DNA of 64,000 bases from Isochrysis galbana (taxonomy: Eukaryota > Haptophyta > Isochrysidales > Isochrysidaceae), in contig CM030931.1 of NCBI GenBank assembly GCA_018136815.1, positions 10,117,072-10,181,071 of the forward strand. The letters run 5' to 3'. The translations under genes and the position numbers were made by a program. The notes under the pieces are model-generated. The model saw only the letters and a program-made list of their open reading frames with translations. It was not told the origin of the DNA and did no database searches. Positions 12,397 to 22,260 of this stretch are shown piece by piece (positions within the stretch are counted from its first letter, which is position 1; the number at the start of each line of letters is the position of its first letter).

Positions 12397-12730
12397 CCCA
12401 ACTTCGACCCGCGACCGGGGGCGCCACGAGGCCGTTCGAGTCACCGCTCACCATATGGATGCCGCTACGAGCACCAAAGTGCGGTATGCCGCCCTCACAG
12501 CCACGCCAATCGCGCCCGCCGCCCCCGCGCACTGCGTCGAAATCGGCCGCTTGCGGCCCCCGGTGATGACGTCGTCACGCCTCAAGACGCGCCCTGAGTG
12601 CCCAACTTCGACCCGCGACCGGGGGCGCCACGAGGCCGTTCGAGTCACCGCTCGCCAAATGGATGCCGCTACCAGCACCAAAGTGCGGTATGCCGCCCTC
12701 ACAGCCACGCCAATCGCGCCCGCCGCCCCC
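12397..12730 (+). repeat. 130-bp direct repeat, two copies 204 bp apart
   Basis: 12397-12526 and 12601-12730 are nearly identical. Both begin CCCAACTTCGACCCGCGACC and end CGCGCCCGCCGCCCC. They differ at only a few bases, so the duplication is recent. The copy spacing contains a short unique stretch with GATGACGTCGTCA. Confidence 0.9.
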
Positions 12731-12734
12731 ACTC

Positions 12735-13319
12735 AGCAGTCTGAGCGTGAGAGAGAGTATGGTCAGTAGATGCAATAAAATGTTTCAGGTCTTACTCTGC
12801 TGCTCCGATGGGCGCCGCAATAGCGCCGGTGACGTGGGCTAAGGGTGAGGGCATTGCATTAGCCGCGGTTGCACAGGAGAAGGCGGGCTCATCCTACCTG
12901 GATGTTATGAAGCTCGCCGCCAATGGCCGGCAGCTGCTTGCAATGAGAGACGCCAGGTATCCAGTATACTTGGCGAGGCTCATAGCAACGCTGGCCGCCC
13001 TCAGTCTTAACTAGCACCTTCTTCTCGCGGTGCGGCAGCGTGATCTTGTAGAAACGCGCAAAAATAAGGAAAAGCTTGGGCACCACGTTCCGCGAGACGC
13101 CGCAATCAGCAATCAGCTACAACAAGGGTAGAGGTGGGGTGGGTCAACCTCATCGCAGGCGGGCATGATCAAAGTGCTTCTCAGGGCATTCTGGGCGGTG
13201 CCCGCGCTCACCTCTAGTGCGGTGAGATCCACCTCCGCGTTTCTTATGGGGATTCGCCCGACATTCACTGCTTTGATTCCCTCACGCGCGCAATCCTCCC
13301 ATTCTCCCAAAATAGACCT
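12735..13319. other. Intergenic, unassigned
   Basis: Short ORFs on both strands, including a 78-codon one on the minus strand (13349-13113), have no recognisable domain. They may be remnants of a mobile element linked to the repeat that follows. Confidence 0.3.
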
Positions 13320-13500
13320 CCATGGGCCGGACAAGGGCGGGGGAGTCACTCACCGACGCCATGGATTTTCGTGGGGTAGAGGGGGTTCGCGGGGGGGGGG
13401 GGGGGGGAGGGGGGGCAGGTAAGGGGGGTCCCTGGGGAATCCTTGGACACCCAGGAGGGATGGAAAATAGTTGTTAAAAAGCGTGAGTGACCGGCCTACT
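13320..13500 (+). repeat. Dispersed repeat, inverted partner at 53735-53895
   Basis: This stretch, including the motif pair GGTCCCTGGGGAATCCTTGG and ACACCCAGGAGGGATGG and a long G-run at 13389-13417, is the reverse complement of 53735-53895 with few differences. Coding potential is not evident. Confidence 0.8.
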
Positions 13501-13526
13501 AGACACTAGGCACTAGGCACTAGAGA

Positions 13527-13742
13527 ATAAGATTCACTACCCTGGTGAGGGGCCGTACCCCGTCGAACACTTACCGTCCAATGCGCACTCGCACGGCGGC
13601 CCAGGGTAGAAAACCTAAAATTAAAAAACCAGCGGAGCTCAGCACCCCTATATTTACAGAAGACGCCAAAGGAAGACTAAAGATAAGCGACAACCTCGGC
13701 CTAGTGGCGAAAGCGATCGGCCTTGCCGAGAGGCTCGAATAA
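13527..13742 (+). CDS. Conserved small 3' ORF of the retrotransposon (partial)
   Basis: The frame reads from IRFTTLVRG through MRTRTAAQGRKPKIKKPAEL and DNLGLVAKAIGLAERLE to a stop. The same peptide is encoded at 22213-21995 and about 47824-47612 (minus). Differences among copies fall mostly at third positions and conserve charge, which points to past purifying selection on the peptide. Its 5' end is cut by the truncation. It could be a separate small protein or the C-terminal tail of the polyprotein reached by frameshift or readthrough. Confidence 0.6.
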   Translation: MRFTTLVRGRTPSNTYRPMRTRTAAQGRKPKIKKPAELSTPIFTEDAKGRLKISDNLGLVAKAIGLAERLE

Positions 13743-14083
13743 GCGCCTAAGTCGAGACACATCCCCTCCCCCCCGTTTCAAGAGAACGCTCACGTAAAGG
13801 AGCACTCCACGAGAGAGTGATACCCCATTAACAACACAAAACCCTCACAACATCAATCAGCAAGAAACGGGCCACATAGAGGCACAGGAGGAAGGCGAGA
13901 AAAGTCCACTGTGGGCCGGTGCACCCCGCCCGCCCCAGCCCCCCCCACAACCTGGGCCCCTATGTAGAGCACGAGGGGAGTTGCCGCAAGGCGGGAAGTG
14001 AGGGAGAGGAAGGGATCTGGGCGTGGCTACAATAGCTAACCCAGTAGCCGCACGCGTGGCGCGAATATTAAAAGGTTTTTTTT
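13527..14083 (+). mobile_element. LINE-1f 3'-terminal fragment (5'-truncated)
   Basis: Homologous to the minus-strand copies at 21658-22210 and 47271-47820. It starts abruptly inside the small 3' ORF and keeps the whole 3'UTR, ending GCGAATATTAAAAGG followed by eight T (14076-14083). The 5' truncation is typical of target-primed insertion. Confidence 0.85.
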
Positions 14084-15020
14084 ATACGTTGTTAGTTAGG
14101 CAACACACTCAGAGCGCACACATTACTTCAACGATCTCGAACACATCAACCCAGCAACCCACCACCCGCTTGTTGTAGCGGCTCATCAAAGAGGCCTGCA
14201 AGTGATCAAGTGATCCGACAGCACACACGATTGTTGCTCACCATACATCACACGGAGCAAAGAAAACACACGCTCACACGAGGCTGAGTTCGGCGAGATG
14301 CTAAAAGCCACACGAGCGGCGGATGCCCATGCCGGAAACGATATTTGTTGTGCGCATGCCACCATGCGAGCACGGCATCCGAAAAGTCGTCAACGTCTTC
14401 CGAGTTGATTGTTGATTGCCGCATGAGACCCTGCCTCTCGCACCTCGCCCCTCGCCTCTCGCCCCTCCCCCCCTCCCGCCCCCCGCGCCCCCCCGCGCCC
14501 CCCGCCCCCGCCCCCCCGCCGCGCCTCGCCTTTTCGCCTTTTCGCGGGAGCGTAGCCCAAATTTCGTTGGTTTCCCACCCAAATTTCGTGCACATTTTTT
14601 TTTCGTTGAGCGAGCCCAAATTTTGCAAAACATTTCGCGAAAACCTGGCCGGGGCCAAAAAACGCCCCCCTCGCCGCGCCTCCCCCCCCCCCCCCCCGGT
14701 ACAGTTTACAGTTAGTTCATATTGTTCATATTGTTCATATTGTTTACGTAAACAACCCTGTTTACGTTCACGTTCACCAAGACTCGCTGCTCTTGTAAAC
14801 GGACGTGAACACCCGTTTCATATCCCGCGTTTGGTGAAGGTAAACAAGTGTTCATAAACTGTTTAGTAAACTCCGAACACTGCAGCTTTCCCCCTCCCCT
14901 TCCTTTTTTAAGTTTCTAGATCGAATCGAGTGACGAGAAGGTAGCTCGCGCGCGACGCAGAGAGGGGCGGCGGGGGGGGAGGGCGAGGGGAGACGAGGGG
15001 GCGAGGCCTTTGCGCCCGCC
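14084..15020. other. Intergenic with two word mosaics
   Basis: 14560-14660 is rich in CCCAAATTTCG/CGAAAT words and ends in GGCCGGGGCC. 14700-14880 is rich in TGTTCA, GTTTAC and GTAAAC words. Neither has coding features. The last 60 bp are purine-rich 5' flank of SNRNP27. Confidence 0.45.
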
Positions 15021-15833
15021 ATGAGCGACGACGACTACGACCGGCGAGGGCAGGGCGGGAGGTACGAGGACCGAGATCGGCGTCGAGACAGGAGGGAGGA
15101 AAGCCGCCACCGCGAGCGCGATTCGCTCAGCAGGGAGCGACGTAGCCGCGGGCGAGACTACGTCCGAGATGCTGAGTTCGACACACGACGCCGTGAGCGC
15201 TACCGCGACCACGATTACGATTACAAAATTGACCAGCGGCGGCATCGTTACAAGGATTTGGATGGTGAGCAGGACGATGATCGTGGCTACCGTAGGCCAC
15301 GCAATGATCGCAGCCGGAGCCGCGACAGAAGCCGCGACAGGAGCCGTGACAGAAGCCGTGACAGAAGCCGTGACAGAAGCCGTGGCAGAAGCCACGTGAG
15401 GGGCCGCAGCTGCAGCGAGAGCAGCGGCAGCTGTAGCCATGATCGAGGCGCGGGGCCGCCACCTGCAGGTCTACCCCCGCCGCCGGGCCCACCACCACCC
15501 GCCGGGCTACCACCTCCTGCCGGTCCTCCACTGGCTGGAAAACCACCTCCGCCCGCTCCGTCTATGCCTGCCGCTCCAAATTCAGAACGCACGTTGGGAC
15601 CTACGGCGGAAGCCATGAGCGACGAGGAGGAGGGTGTTATCGACACGAGTCAAGAGGAAGAATTGGCTATGATGGCTGCTATGGGCATTCCTACAGGTTT
15701 TGATTCCACGCATGGCAAGGGGGTTGACGACCCTCGGTGTAAGCTTGAGGGTCTTAGTCGCAAGAAGGTGCGCAAGTATCGTCAATATATGAACCGCCGC
15801 GGCGGTTTCAATCGTCCACTCGACGAAAATTGA
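15021..15833 (+). CDS. SNRNP27: U4/U6.U5 tri-snRNP 27 kDa protein
   Basis: SNRNP27 is a tri-snRNP component of the spliceosome in the nucleus. The single exon encodes 270 residues. The N-terminal half is an RS/RD domain with tandem DRSR repeats at about residues 95-125, then a Pro-rich linker (GPPPAGLPPPPGPPPPAG) and an acidic patch. The last ~55 residues hold the family signature: MGIPTGFDSTHGKGVDD, then RKYRQYMNRRGGFNRPLDEN. The conserved C-terminal domain makes the call firm. The RS domain is longer than in animals. The MSDDDYD start is the first in-frame ATG after a purine-rich leader. Confidence 0.93.
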   Translation: MSDDDYDRRGQGGRYEDRDRRRDRREESRHRERDSLSRERRSRGRDYVRDAEFDTRRRERYRDHDYDYKIDQRRHRYKDLDGEQDDDRGYRRPRNDRSRSRDRSRDRSRDRSRDRSRDRSRGRSHVRGRSCSESSGSCSHDRGAGPPPAGLPPPPGPPPPAGLPPPAGPPLAGKPPPPAPSMPAAPNSERTLGPTAEAMSDEEEGVIDTSQEEELAMMAAMGIPTGFDSTHGKGVDDPRCKLEGLSRKKVRKYRQYMNRRGGFNRPLDEN

Positions 15834-15872
15834 GATCGTATTTCCTTTTCCGGGCTCTGGCGCCGCATTTCT

Positions 15873-15893
15873 TCAGGAGATCAGCTGTCCTGA
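15873..15893 (+). other. 3' hairpin after SNRNP27
   Basis: TCAGGA-N9-TCCTGA begins 40 nt after the stop codon. Its role is unknown. Confidence 0.25.
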
Positions 15894-16138
15894 TGACGTG
15901 GGTTTTCTAAACCTGGATCCAAGGCAAGGACGTCCCCTCTCTTGGATGCGTCGTGCTTTTGTCATCAGGCCCACAGATATGTCTTCCCAGTACTGTAGGA
16001 GAAGCTTGCTGCTTGCTGAGAGAATGACATGTGTGCTACTTTAAGCTGGCGAGCTGATGGTGCGGGGCGTCCGTTGTCGTGTTGCAAAGCCGCGAGTGCC
16101 GCTTTTAAGGTCCGCAAAGCGCGGAAATGCGAAATATT

Positions 16139-17110
16139 GCTTCTCAACACACTACTCATAATAATCTAACTGAGCATTAGTACCACTACTCTCACTAGCC
16201 CGGTACTAACACGACAGCCCTCAGCGCACCTGCCCGTACACCTTGGCGCGTGCTGTTGTCACAGATACATACACCTATGCACCCTTCCACATCTCCCCCC
16301 TCGCAGGCCCCCGGCTCCCATTCTAACTCCCCACAAGTTAAAATGAGGGAAAACCCATTGAGGCGGACCGAACGACGCCGGCCGACTCTCCGGGAAAAAG
16401 CACCGGGGGGGGGGGAGGAACCTCTCGTCAAAAAAGGAGAACGGCCCTTACAGCTCGCGCCGCGAGCGGTCCTCGGAGAAATAAATGACTGCGCCCCCCG
16501 ATACCTGCCACAGGGACGTCTTGAGCCACTCCCTTCTTCTCGCCCCTCCTGTCGCCAGCCGCCCCCCTTCGCCCGTTTGCTAACGCAAACGGGGCTCGTT
16601 TCTCACCACACTCCATCGGGGGGGGTGCAAATCCCCCCCTCTCCCTCATTCCATTCTCTTCCGCCCCGGTCCCTGCGGCGCGTCGCCATGCGGCGCGCCA
16701 TGGCCTGCTCTCAGAGGTCCTTCAGGGGCGCCCAGAGGGCCAGCAGGGGCAGCTCAGGGGGCAGTGGAGGCTGGGGCTCAGCCCCTGGCCCCCCCTGCCT
16801 CTCCCTCGCTCGCCTCGCTGGCCTTGGGTGCCGCCCTGAGGCCTCTGTCTGCCTGGCGACCAGGGATGGGGGGGGGAGTCAGTACGAGAGCTGGCCCATG
16901 CGGGCCTGGGAGTGCGGCTCGCGACCCGCGCCCACTAGGGGTCTGGGCTGAATTGATGAGTGCCCTGCCCCTGCCAGGGGGCAGGGGCTGGGGTTGAATG
17001 TACGGGCCCACCCCGGGGGGTGTCCGCGATGGAGAGAGGGGGGCGCGAGGCCCCCATTGACCCCCACTTATAAAAGTAGGTTGCTCAACACACTACTCAA
17101 GTATGTAGAT
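16139..17110 (+). repeat. Dispersed repeat block related to 20703-21130 and 61790-61930
   Basis: 16895-17085 matches the reverse complement of 20800-21125, including CCCCCGGGGTGGGCCCGTAC and the hairpin word CCACTTATAAAAGTAGG. 16690-16815 resembles 61800-61925 (GCTCAGGGGGCAGAGGAGGC-like stretches). 16139 and 17083 share GCTCAACACACTACTCA-like ends. I see no intact gene; the longest plus-strand ORF (to 16951) is low complexity. Confidence 0.55.
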
Positions 17111-17544
17111 GTTGTTGTTTACAGTCATACGATTCTCCGCAACACCGACGTAAAAAAATGATCTGAAGATTCAGGGCTACACACCTATCGCTAGACCAAT
17201 ACATTCTACTTCACGCCAGCCAGCGCACTTCTGATTCCCTTCACTCCGTATGCCTGTATCCTGTATCCTCGCCCTTCCCCCCCGCTCATTCCTTTTTCTT
17301 CGGTGTCGGGGGTGCGGCGCTGGTGCGCTACCACGGGCCCGGTGTCGGATGTGTGTTCCGGGCAGGCCTTTTGGGTCGCTCTGCTAGTAGTAATTTATGC
17401 GCAACTAAGTTTATAGTTTATAGTTCACATGGGGGAGGCGTCTCGTACCCTCCCCCTCAGGCCTTCAATTCCCTATCCGGGGGCCACCCAGCGTCACAGG
17501 AGGAGGGAGAGAAACTACCGCTGAGGGCAAGCGCATCCCGCCCG

Positions 17545-17708
17545 ACCCCCCCCCCCCCCCCACCCTTAGCCAATCAATATGTAGTGCACAAGTGGAATGC
17601 GGAATGCCGCGCAAGGGGGGAAATGAGGCATAAGGAAAGGAAATGGGGGTGGCTACAGGAGTGAACCCAAGTGCCGCGCGTGGGGCGAGAATATAAAAAA
17701 AATTCATG
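17545..17708 (+). mobile_element. Related retrotransposon 3' end with A-tail
   Basis: AATGAGGCATAAGG...GTGGCTACAGGAG and GGGGCGAGAATATA followed by eight A resemble the 3'UTR of the copies at 14000-14083 but end in A rather than GG plus T. It is probably a diverged subfamily. Confidence 0.45.
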
Positions 17709-17739
17709 TCCTGAGGAGATGGAATATGGAATGCAGTTT

Positions 17740-17890
17740 TTCTTGCCTCTTTGAAAACTAAGTTTATACACTTGTGGTACACCCATTTTGCTCTTGCCCT
17801 CTTTGAAAACTAAGTTTATACTTGGTTCACCCATGGGGGGGCACGACCACCCCCCTTCTCTCCACTCCGCTCCCTTGCCGTGGGGAAGGA
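17740..17890 (+). mobile_element. Retrotransposon 5'UTR fragment with hairpin words
   Basis: AACTAAGTTTATACTTGG (17809-17826) is followed by CACCCATGGGGGGGCACGA and CCACCCATCCTCCTGGCAT, as at 44166-44275 and, inverted, at 62580-62705. A second AACTAAGTTTATAC occurs at 17757. No ORF start follows. Confidence 0.55.
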
Positions 17891-18421
17891 ACCACCCATC
17901 CTCCTGGCATCCCTTATGGCATAAGCTTATGGCATGCCAGGAGGAGACTGCCCTCCCGACCCTTCCCCTTCCCCTCTCCACAGACTAGCCTATAGCTCGC
18001 TCGCTTGCGCGTGCAGCGGCGTCCCGGCCGCTGCCCCCGTGCCCCCGCATGCACGGCCTCGGCGCAAAGGTACCTCGGCTCTCAGTCTGACTCATGTGCA
18101 TTGGTCAGAGCAGCCCCATCGCTGAAATGTGCAGCTGTCAGAGCAGCGGCCCCAGGGCGACACGAAAGATCCCCACGCCAAGAGTTAGGTTTGGGCCAGG
18201 GAATGCGTAGCTGCACAGTTTGTAACTCCAAAAAAAGGGCGTAGAATGAGCATGAAGTAGTAAATGGTAAACGGGGATGTGCGGGAATCGCCAGTGACTG
18301 CCCAGTGGTCTGCGCACTAACTCAGGCTTGTTAAATGGCCGGAAGGGGTGCCAGAAAGATCTGAACACATTCCCATCCAGTCGGAGAGGAGGGCCTCGCG
18401 AACCGTCTCCTCTTCCCGACA

Positions 18422-20611
18422 TCATAGCACGGGAACATCCAACAAGCCATCGGTAATGCTGTTGCTGAAGTGCACGCACCCTGTGGTATTAGCGGCAATT
18501 CCAGACCCATGAGGGGTGGGAGCTGGTGATGGCAGAACTGCAGCTCCTCTCGGGTTGCGGCCAGGGGTGCTGCGCTCACCGACAGTCCGAGATGCGGCAA
18601 CCGAACTTGGCCTCGGTGTCGCTTTTCGACTAGCCACGCGTGAAGGGGTGAACCCATACGAAGCGCGCAGCTCAGAGTCGATGCCTGCATCCGCCGTTCT
18701 TCCTTCCAAACTAGCACCACCCGGCGTCATGCAACTTGGCGAGGCGTGTTCGGAGGCGCGGCCGACGGAAAGTGCCAGGCGTCGGCCGGCTGCCGAAAGA
18801 TGAGAGGACCGGCCGTTGCGGGAGCTATTCGGGACGCCTTGGTGAGGGGACTTACTTCCGTGCAAGCGCACCTTCCGATGAAGGCTTGCGCCCGGCAAAG
18901 AAGAGTGCGCAGACGGTGTGCTTCCTCTCAAGCGACGCCCCATTTTGGCGGCGAGCTGATGCAGTTGCTGGTCTTTGGGTGGCAGCTGCGGCACTTTGAA
19001 CGGGTTCGTCCCTCCCAGTCCTGGGTGAGGGGCATCGTCGAGCCGAAGCGGCGTCGCAAGCGCCGCACCCCAAGTGATCAAGGGGGACGCATCAGCCGGT
19101 AAATTCGGCATGGGTGTGGACACCTGCGAGTAGCAACCCACCGCGGGACCGCCAATCTGCGCTACATGACCCTCATTCGCACGGCGCGTGCCGCTCGCAG
19201 TCAAGCCCGAGCCAGCTGTCGCCGATAGGCCTGCCACCGTGGCGTCTGCCACCTCAAAGCGCGTGTTCTTGCTAACAGTTTGACCTTTGGGTATGTGTGC
19301 CGGGAACTCCGGCTGCAATCCGTGATCCGGAACGAAATACAGGGAGTTTCTGTGGCTGAATTGGTGAAACTCAAGGCGATTTGGCCGTTCATCACGGAAA
19401 ACAGAGCCTTGTTTGTGCCAAGGGCGCTTGAGTTCCGTGGCGGGTGCGAGCGAGCGAGGTCCCTCCACTGGTGGTGCTGGTGGGTCAGCTGGGACAAGAG
19501 AGGCGACAAGCGCATCCGCGGATGCCTCGAAAGCATTCGGGGCAGTGGAAGTGACCAAGGTGGCCGCGGCCGACTCGTTCCGCTGCCTGGCCGCCGCCGA
19601 TTCCTCGCTTAGGCGACCGTCCTCAAGACTACTTGGCAATGTCAATGCTGCAGAGGAGGGCGCCCCAGTGGGAGAGCCTGTGGCATTGAAGGGATTTTCG
19701 GAAACCGCGGCCTCACTGACCGTGGCCACGCCTCTGTTGAGAGGGAGTTTAGGAGCTACTAATGTTTTACAAGGAGATCGATGTACTGTCCCTGTGTCCT
19801 CTTTCTTCGAGCTGGCCTTGTCCTCTTCAGGATGGCTAAGTAAACGTTGCAGTGTTGTTGATGGTTGCTGTGTTGCTTTAGCCATCCTTTCTGCCGTCGC
19901 TTTGGCATCGATCTGGTACATAGATTGGTCTTCCAACAGGAGCGGCTGAGTACTCTGAACAGATTGAAGCAAACCAGCGGCGTCTCGACTATGTGGTAGA
20001 GGTAACATCGAAGGTTCACGGCAGGCGCGCAGCGCTTGTAGTGCTCCAGCTGGGGCATCTTGCGCCCACCAGTACCTGCGTCGGTGCTCAGCTTGATCTC
20101 TCTCCAGGATAACGGTAAAGGAGGCATTGTCCTCAGAGGTGTGCCGGGCTAGAAACTCATCCAGGGTCACTGAGGGCGCCTTCCTATTACTGTCGCGGTG
20201 AGAAGAAGAGCCGCCTTCACCTCTCTCCTCGCCTTCCATACGACTGCGCTTCGTACCCCTCGGCGCACCACTCTGCCTCGAGGGTGTCTCATCCCATTCG
20301 GCACAGGAGGTCAAAGTGGAGCTGTGCAGCTTCGTTTCACTCACGCCCGACACGATCGCGCCCACCATCTCGTACGCGTGCGCCGCTCGCTCCTCGTCGT
20401 CAGTCTCGATCGCGAGGAGCAGCTCGTGCTGGGCACGCAGCAGAGGCAGGTCAGGATAGTAGTCGCGCTGGATGATGCGGTCGAGCGCGCCGACGTACTC
20501 ATCCTCGCAGAGTACATGCCTCCGACGAGCCGCGCGCGACAGCTGCGAGGCGCGCGCTGCGGAGGCGCGGGCGATGAGAGCCGTCTGGAAGGCCTCCGCC
20601 GCGCGCTCCAT
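18422..20611 (-). CDS. ESS2: ESS2/DGCR14 splicing-associated nuclear protein
   Basis: ESS2 (DGCR14, Bis1) is a nuclear protein that copurifies with late spliceosomal complexes. The intronless minus-strand frame encodes 729 residues from ATG 20611. Diagnostic segments are DEYVGALDRIIQRDYYPDLP (about residues 37-56), LDEFLARHTSEDNASF (about 150), SKNTRFEVAD, and PLITWGAALATPLRLD then NPFKVPQLPPKDQQLHQLAA (about 505-550). The region between 220 and 430 is a long, poorly conserved Ser/Ala-rich insert, so the protein is longer than animal ESS2 (~480). The frame is open for 11 codons upstream of the ATG, without another ATG. Confidence 0.93.
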   Translation of the reverse strand: MERAAEAFQTALIARASAARASQLSRAARRRHVLCEDEYVGALDRIIQRDYYPDLPLLRAQHELLLAIETDDEERAAHAYEMVGAIVSGVSETKLHSSTLTSCAEWDETPSRQSGAPRGTKRSRMEGEERGEGGSSSHRDSNRKAPSVTLDEFLARHTSEDNASFTVILERDQAEHRRRYWWAQDAPAGALQALRACREPSMLPLPHSRDAAGLLQSVQSTQPLLLEDQSMYQIDAKATAERMAKATQQPSTTLQRLLSHPEEDKASSKKEDTGTVHRSPCKTLVAPKLPLNRGVATVSEAAVSENPFNATGSPTGAPSSAALTLPSSLEDGRLSEESAAARQRNESAAATLVTSTAPNAFEASADALVASLVPADPPAPPVEGPRSLAPATELKRPWHKQGSVFRDERPNRLEFHQFSHRNSLYFVPDHGLQPEFPAHIPKGQTVSKNTRFEVADATVAGLSATAGSGLTASGTRRANEGHVAQIGGPAVGCYSQVSTPMPNLPADASPLITWGAALATPLRLDDAPHPGLGGTNPFKVPQLPPKDQQLHQLAAKMGRRLRGSTPSAHSSLPGASLHRKVRLHGSKSPHQGVPNSSRNGRSSHLSAAGRRLALSVGRASEHASPSCMTPGGASLEGRTADAGIDSELRASYGFTPSRVASRKATPRPSSVAASRTVGERSTPGRNPRGAAVLPSPAPTPHGSGIAANTTGCVHFSNSITDGLLDVPVL

Positions 20612-20702
20612 CGCGCCGGACCGTGCCGCCACCGTGCACACCACTACATACTTAGTATTATACTCTCCGCATCTTAGACGTTAGACCTCAAAAAGCCAAC
20701 AG

Positions 20703-20946
20703 CCCCTAAATAGCTATCGGCGCCCCCTAATCCCTCGGCCCAGGGGCCTGTGCGTCTTGCTTACATTGAAGCTTGTGATGCACATGCCCCATAACCTACG
20801 TTTATAAGTAGGGGTCAATGGGGGCCCCTAAATAGCTATCGGCGCCCCCTAATCCCTCGGCCCAGGGGCCTGTGCGTCTTGCTTACATTGAAGCCTGTGA
20901 TGCACATGCCCCATAACCTACTTTTATAAGTAGGGGTCAATGGGGG
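20703..20946 (+). repeat. 122-bp tandem duplication with hairpin
   Basis: Two adjacent units start CCCCTAAATAGCTATCGGCG at 20703 and 20825 and differ at only a few bases. Each ends in a hairpin, CCTACGT-TTAT-AAGTAGG in unit 1 and the perfect CCTACTT-TTAT-AAGTAGG in unit 2, followed by GGTCAATGGGGGCC. That end resembles the hairpin plus GGTCATGG found before the retrotransposon ORF. Confidence 0.85.
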
Positions 20947-21657
20947 CCTCGCGCACCCCTCACTCCATCGCGGACACCCCCCGGCCCCCGGGGTGGGCCC
21001 GTACCCGTACAATCAACCCCAACCTCTGCCCTTTGGCAAGGGCAGGGGCTCGGCAATCATCATTCTGGCCCAAACCCCTAGTGTGCGCGGGCCGCGACTC
21101 GCACTCCCACGCCCAGCATGGGCCTGCCCTAGTAGAAAGAAGAAGTGGGCGAAACGTTACAGTGATCTACTGGGGCAAAAATCTGCAAGAAAAAGGGTAG
21201 TTGAGTAGTTGAGCATATCCGACTATCCGACCACCCAGGTCATAGAGCCCAGATTCGACCCGCGTACCACCAGCAGCATGTGAACCCCGCCAGCACACTG
21301 GACACTGGGTCACCAGCCTGGTGAGCAGCGTCAGAAATAGGGAACCAATGCCCTTAAACTTTGGCCCCCTCCCGCCGCCTCCCCTGCTCCCTGTTCATGT
21401 TCAGTCTCTGTCCTCCTGTTCCTGCCCTGTCCAGCCCCCTGTCCTGCCCGCAGTCCCTGTCCGCTGTGCTCTGCTCCCGCCTGCCGCTCGCCCGCCCGCT
21501 CGTGTGCCCGCCCGCCTGCCTGCCTCTCGCCGCGCCTGCCTGCAGCGAGGCAAGAGGCAAGCGTGGGAGAGGCAGGGGGCAGGGGCAGGGGGGGCCAGAG
21601 CCTCGTTCGGCTGCACGTGGCGGCGGTGAAGGCGGCGATGGTGACGGCGGTGACAGG
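20947..21657. other. Repeat-rich intergenic DNA
   Basis: 20947-21125 is the inverted partner of 16895-17085. 21361-21640 is rich in CCTGTCC/CTGCCTGC words and lies against the 3' end of the retrotransposon copy. No gene is supported. Confidence 0.45.
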
Positions 21658-21994
21658 AAAAAAAAAACCTTTTAATATTCTCGCCACGCGCGCGGCTACG
21701 AGGTTGTCTATTGTAGCCACGCCCAGATCCCTTCCTCCCTCTCACTTCCCGCCTTGCGGCAACTCCCCTCGTGCTCTACTTAGGGGCCCAGGTTGTGGGG
21801 GGGTTGGGTCGGGCGGGGTGCACCGGCCCTCAGTGGTCTGTTCCCTCCTTCCTCCTGTGCCTCTGGGTGGCCGGTTTCTTGCTGTTGTGCTGCAGGTGTT
21901 GCGCCGTTGCTGGGGTATCGCATGCTCGTATGCTCGTGGGTTGTTACGTTTTTCGTGAGTGGTTTTCCCGGGGGGGGGGGGGGGTGCCTCGACC

Positions 21995-22213
21995 TCAGGC
22001 GAGCTTCTCGGCGAGGCCGATCGCTTCCGCCACTAGGCCGAGGTTGTCGCTCATTTTTAGTTTTCCCTTGTCGTCCTCTGTGAAGATGGGAGCGCTGAGC
22101 TCCGCTGGCCTTTTTATTTTAGGTTTTCTCCCCTGGGCCGCCGTGCGAGTGCGCATTGGGCGACAAGCTTTGGACGGGGTATGGCCCCTCACCAGGGTGG
22201 TGAATCTTATCAT
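21995..22213 (-). CDS. Small 3' ORF of the retrotransposon (copy 2)
   Basis: 72 codons: MIRFTTLVRG, MRTRTAAQGRKPKIKRPAEL, then DNLGLVAEAIGLAEKLA and a stop. An ATG at 22213 opens it in this copy. It lies about 48 bp after the stop of the RT-tail frame. See the copy at 13527-13742 for the selection argument. Confidence 0.6.
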   Translation of the reverse strand: MIRFTTLVRGHTPSKACRPMRTRTAAQGRKPKIKRPAELSAPIFTEDDKGKLKMSDNLGLVAEAIGLAEKLA

Positions 22214-22260
22214 CGTGGCTTCTAGGACCGGTATATAGTGGTATTCATATGATTCGAACT

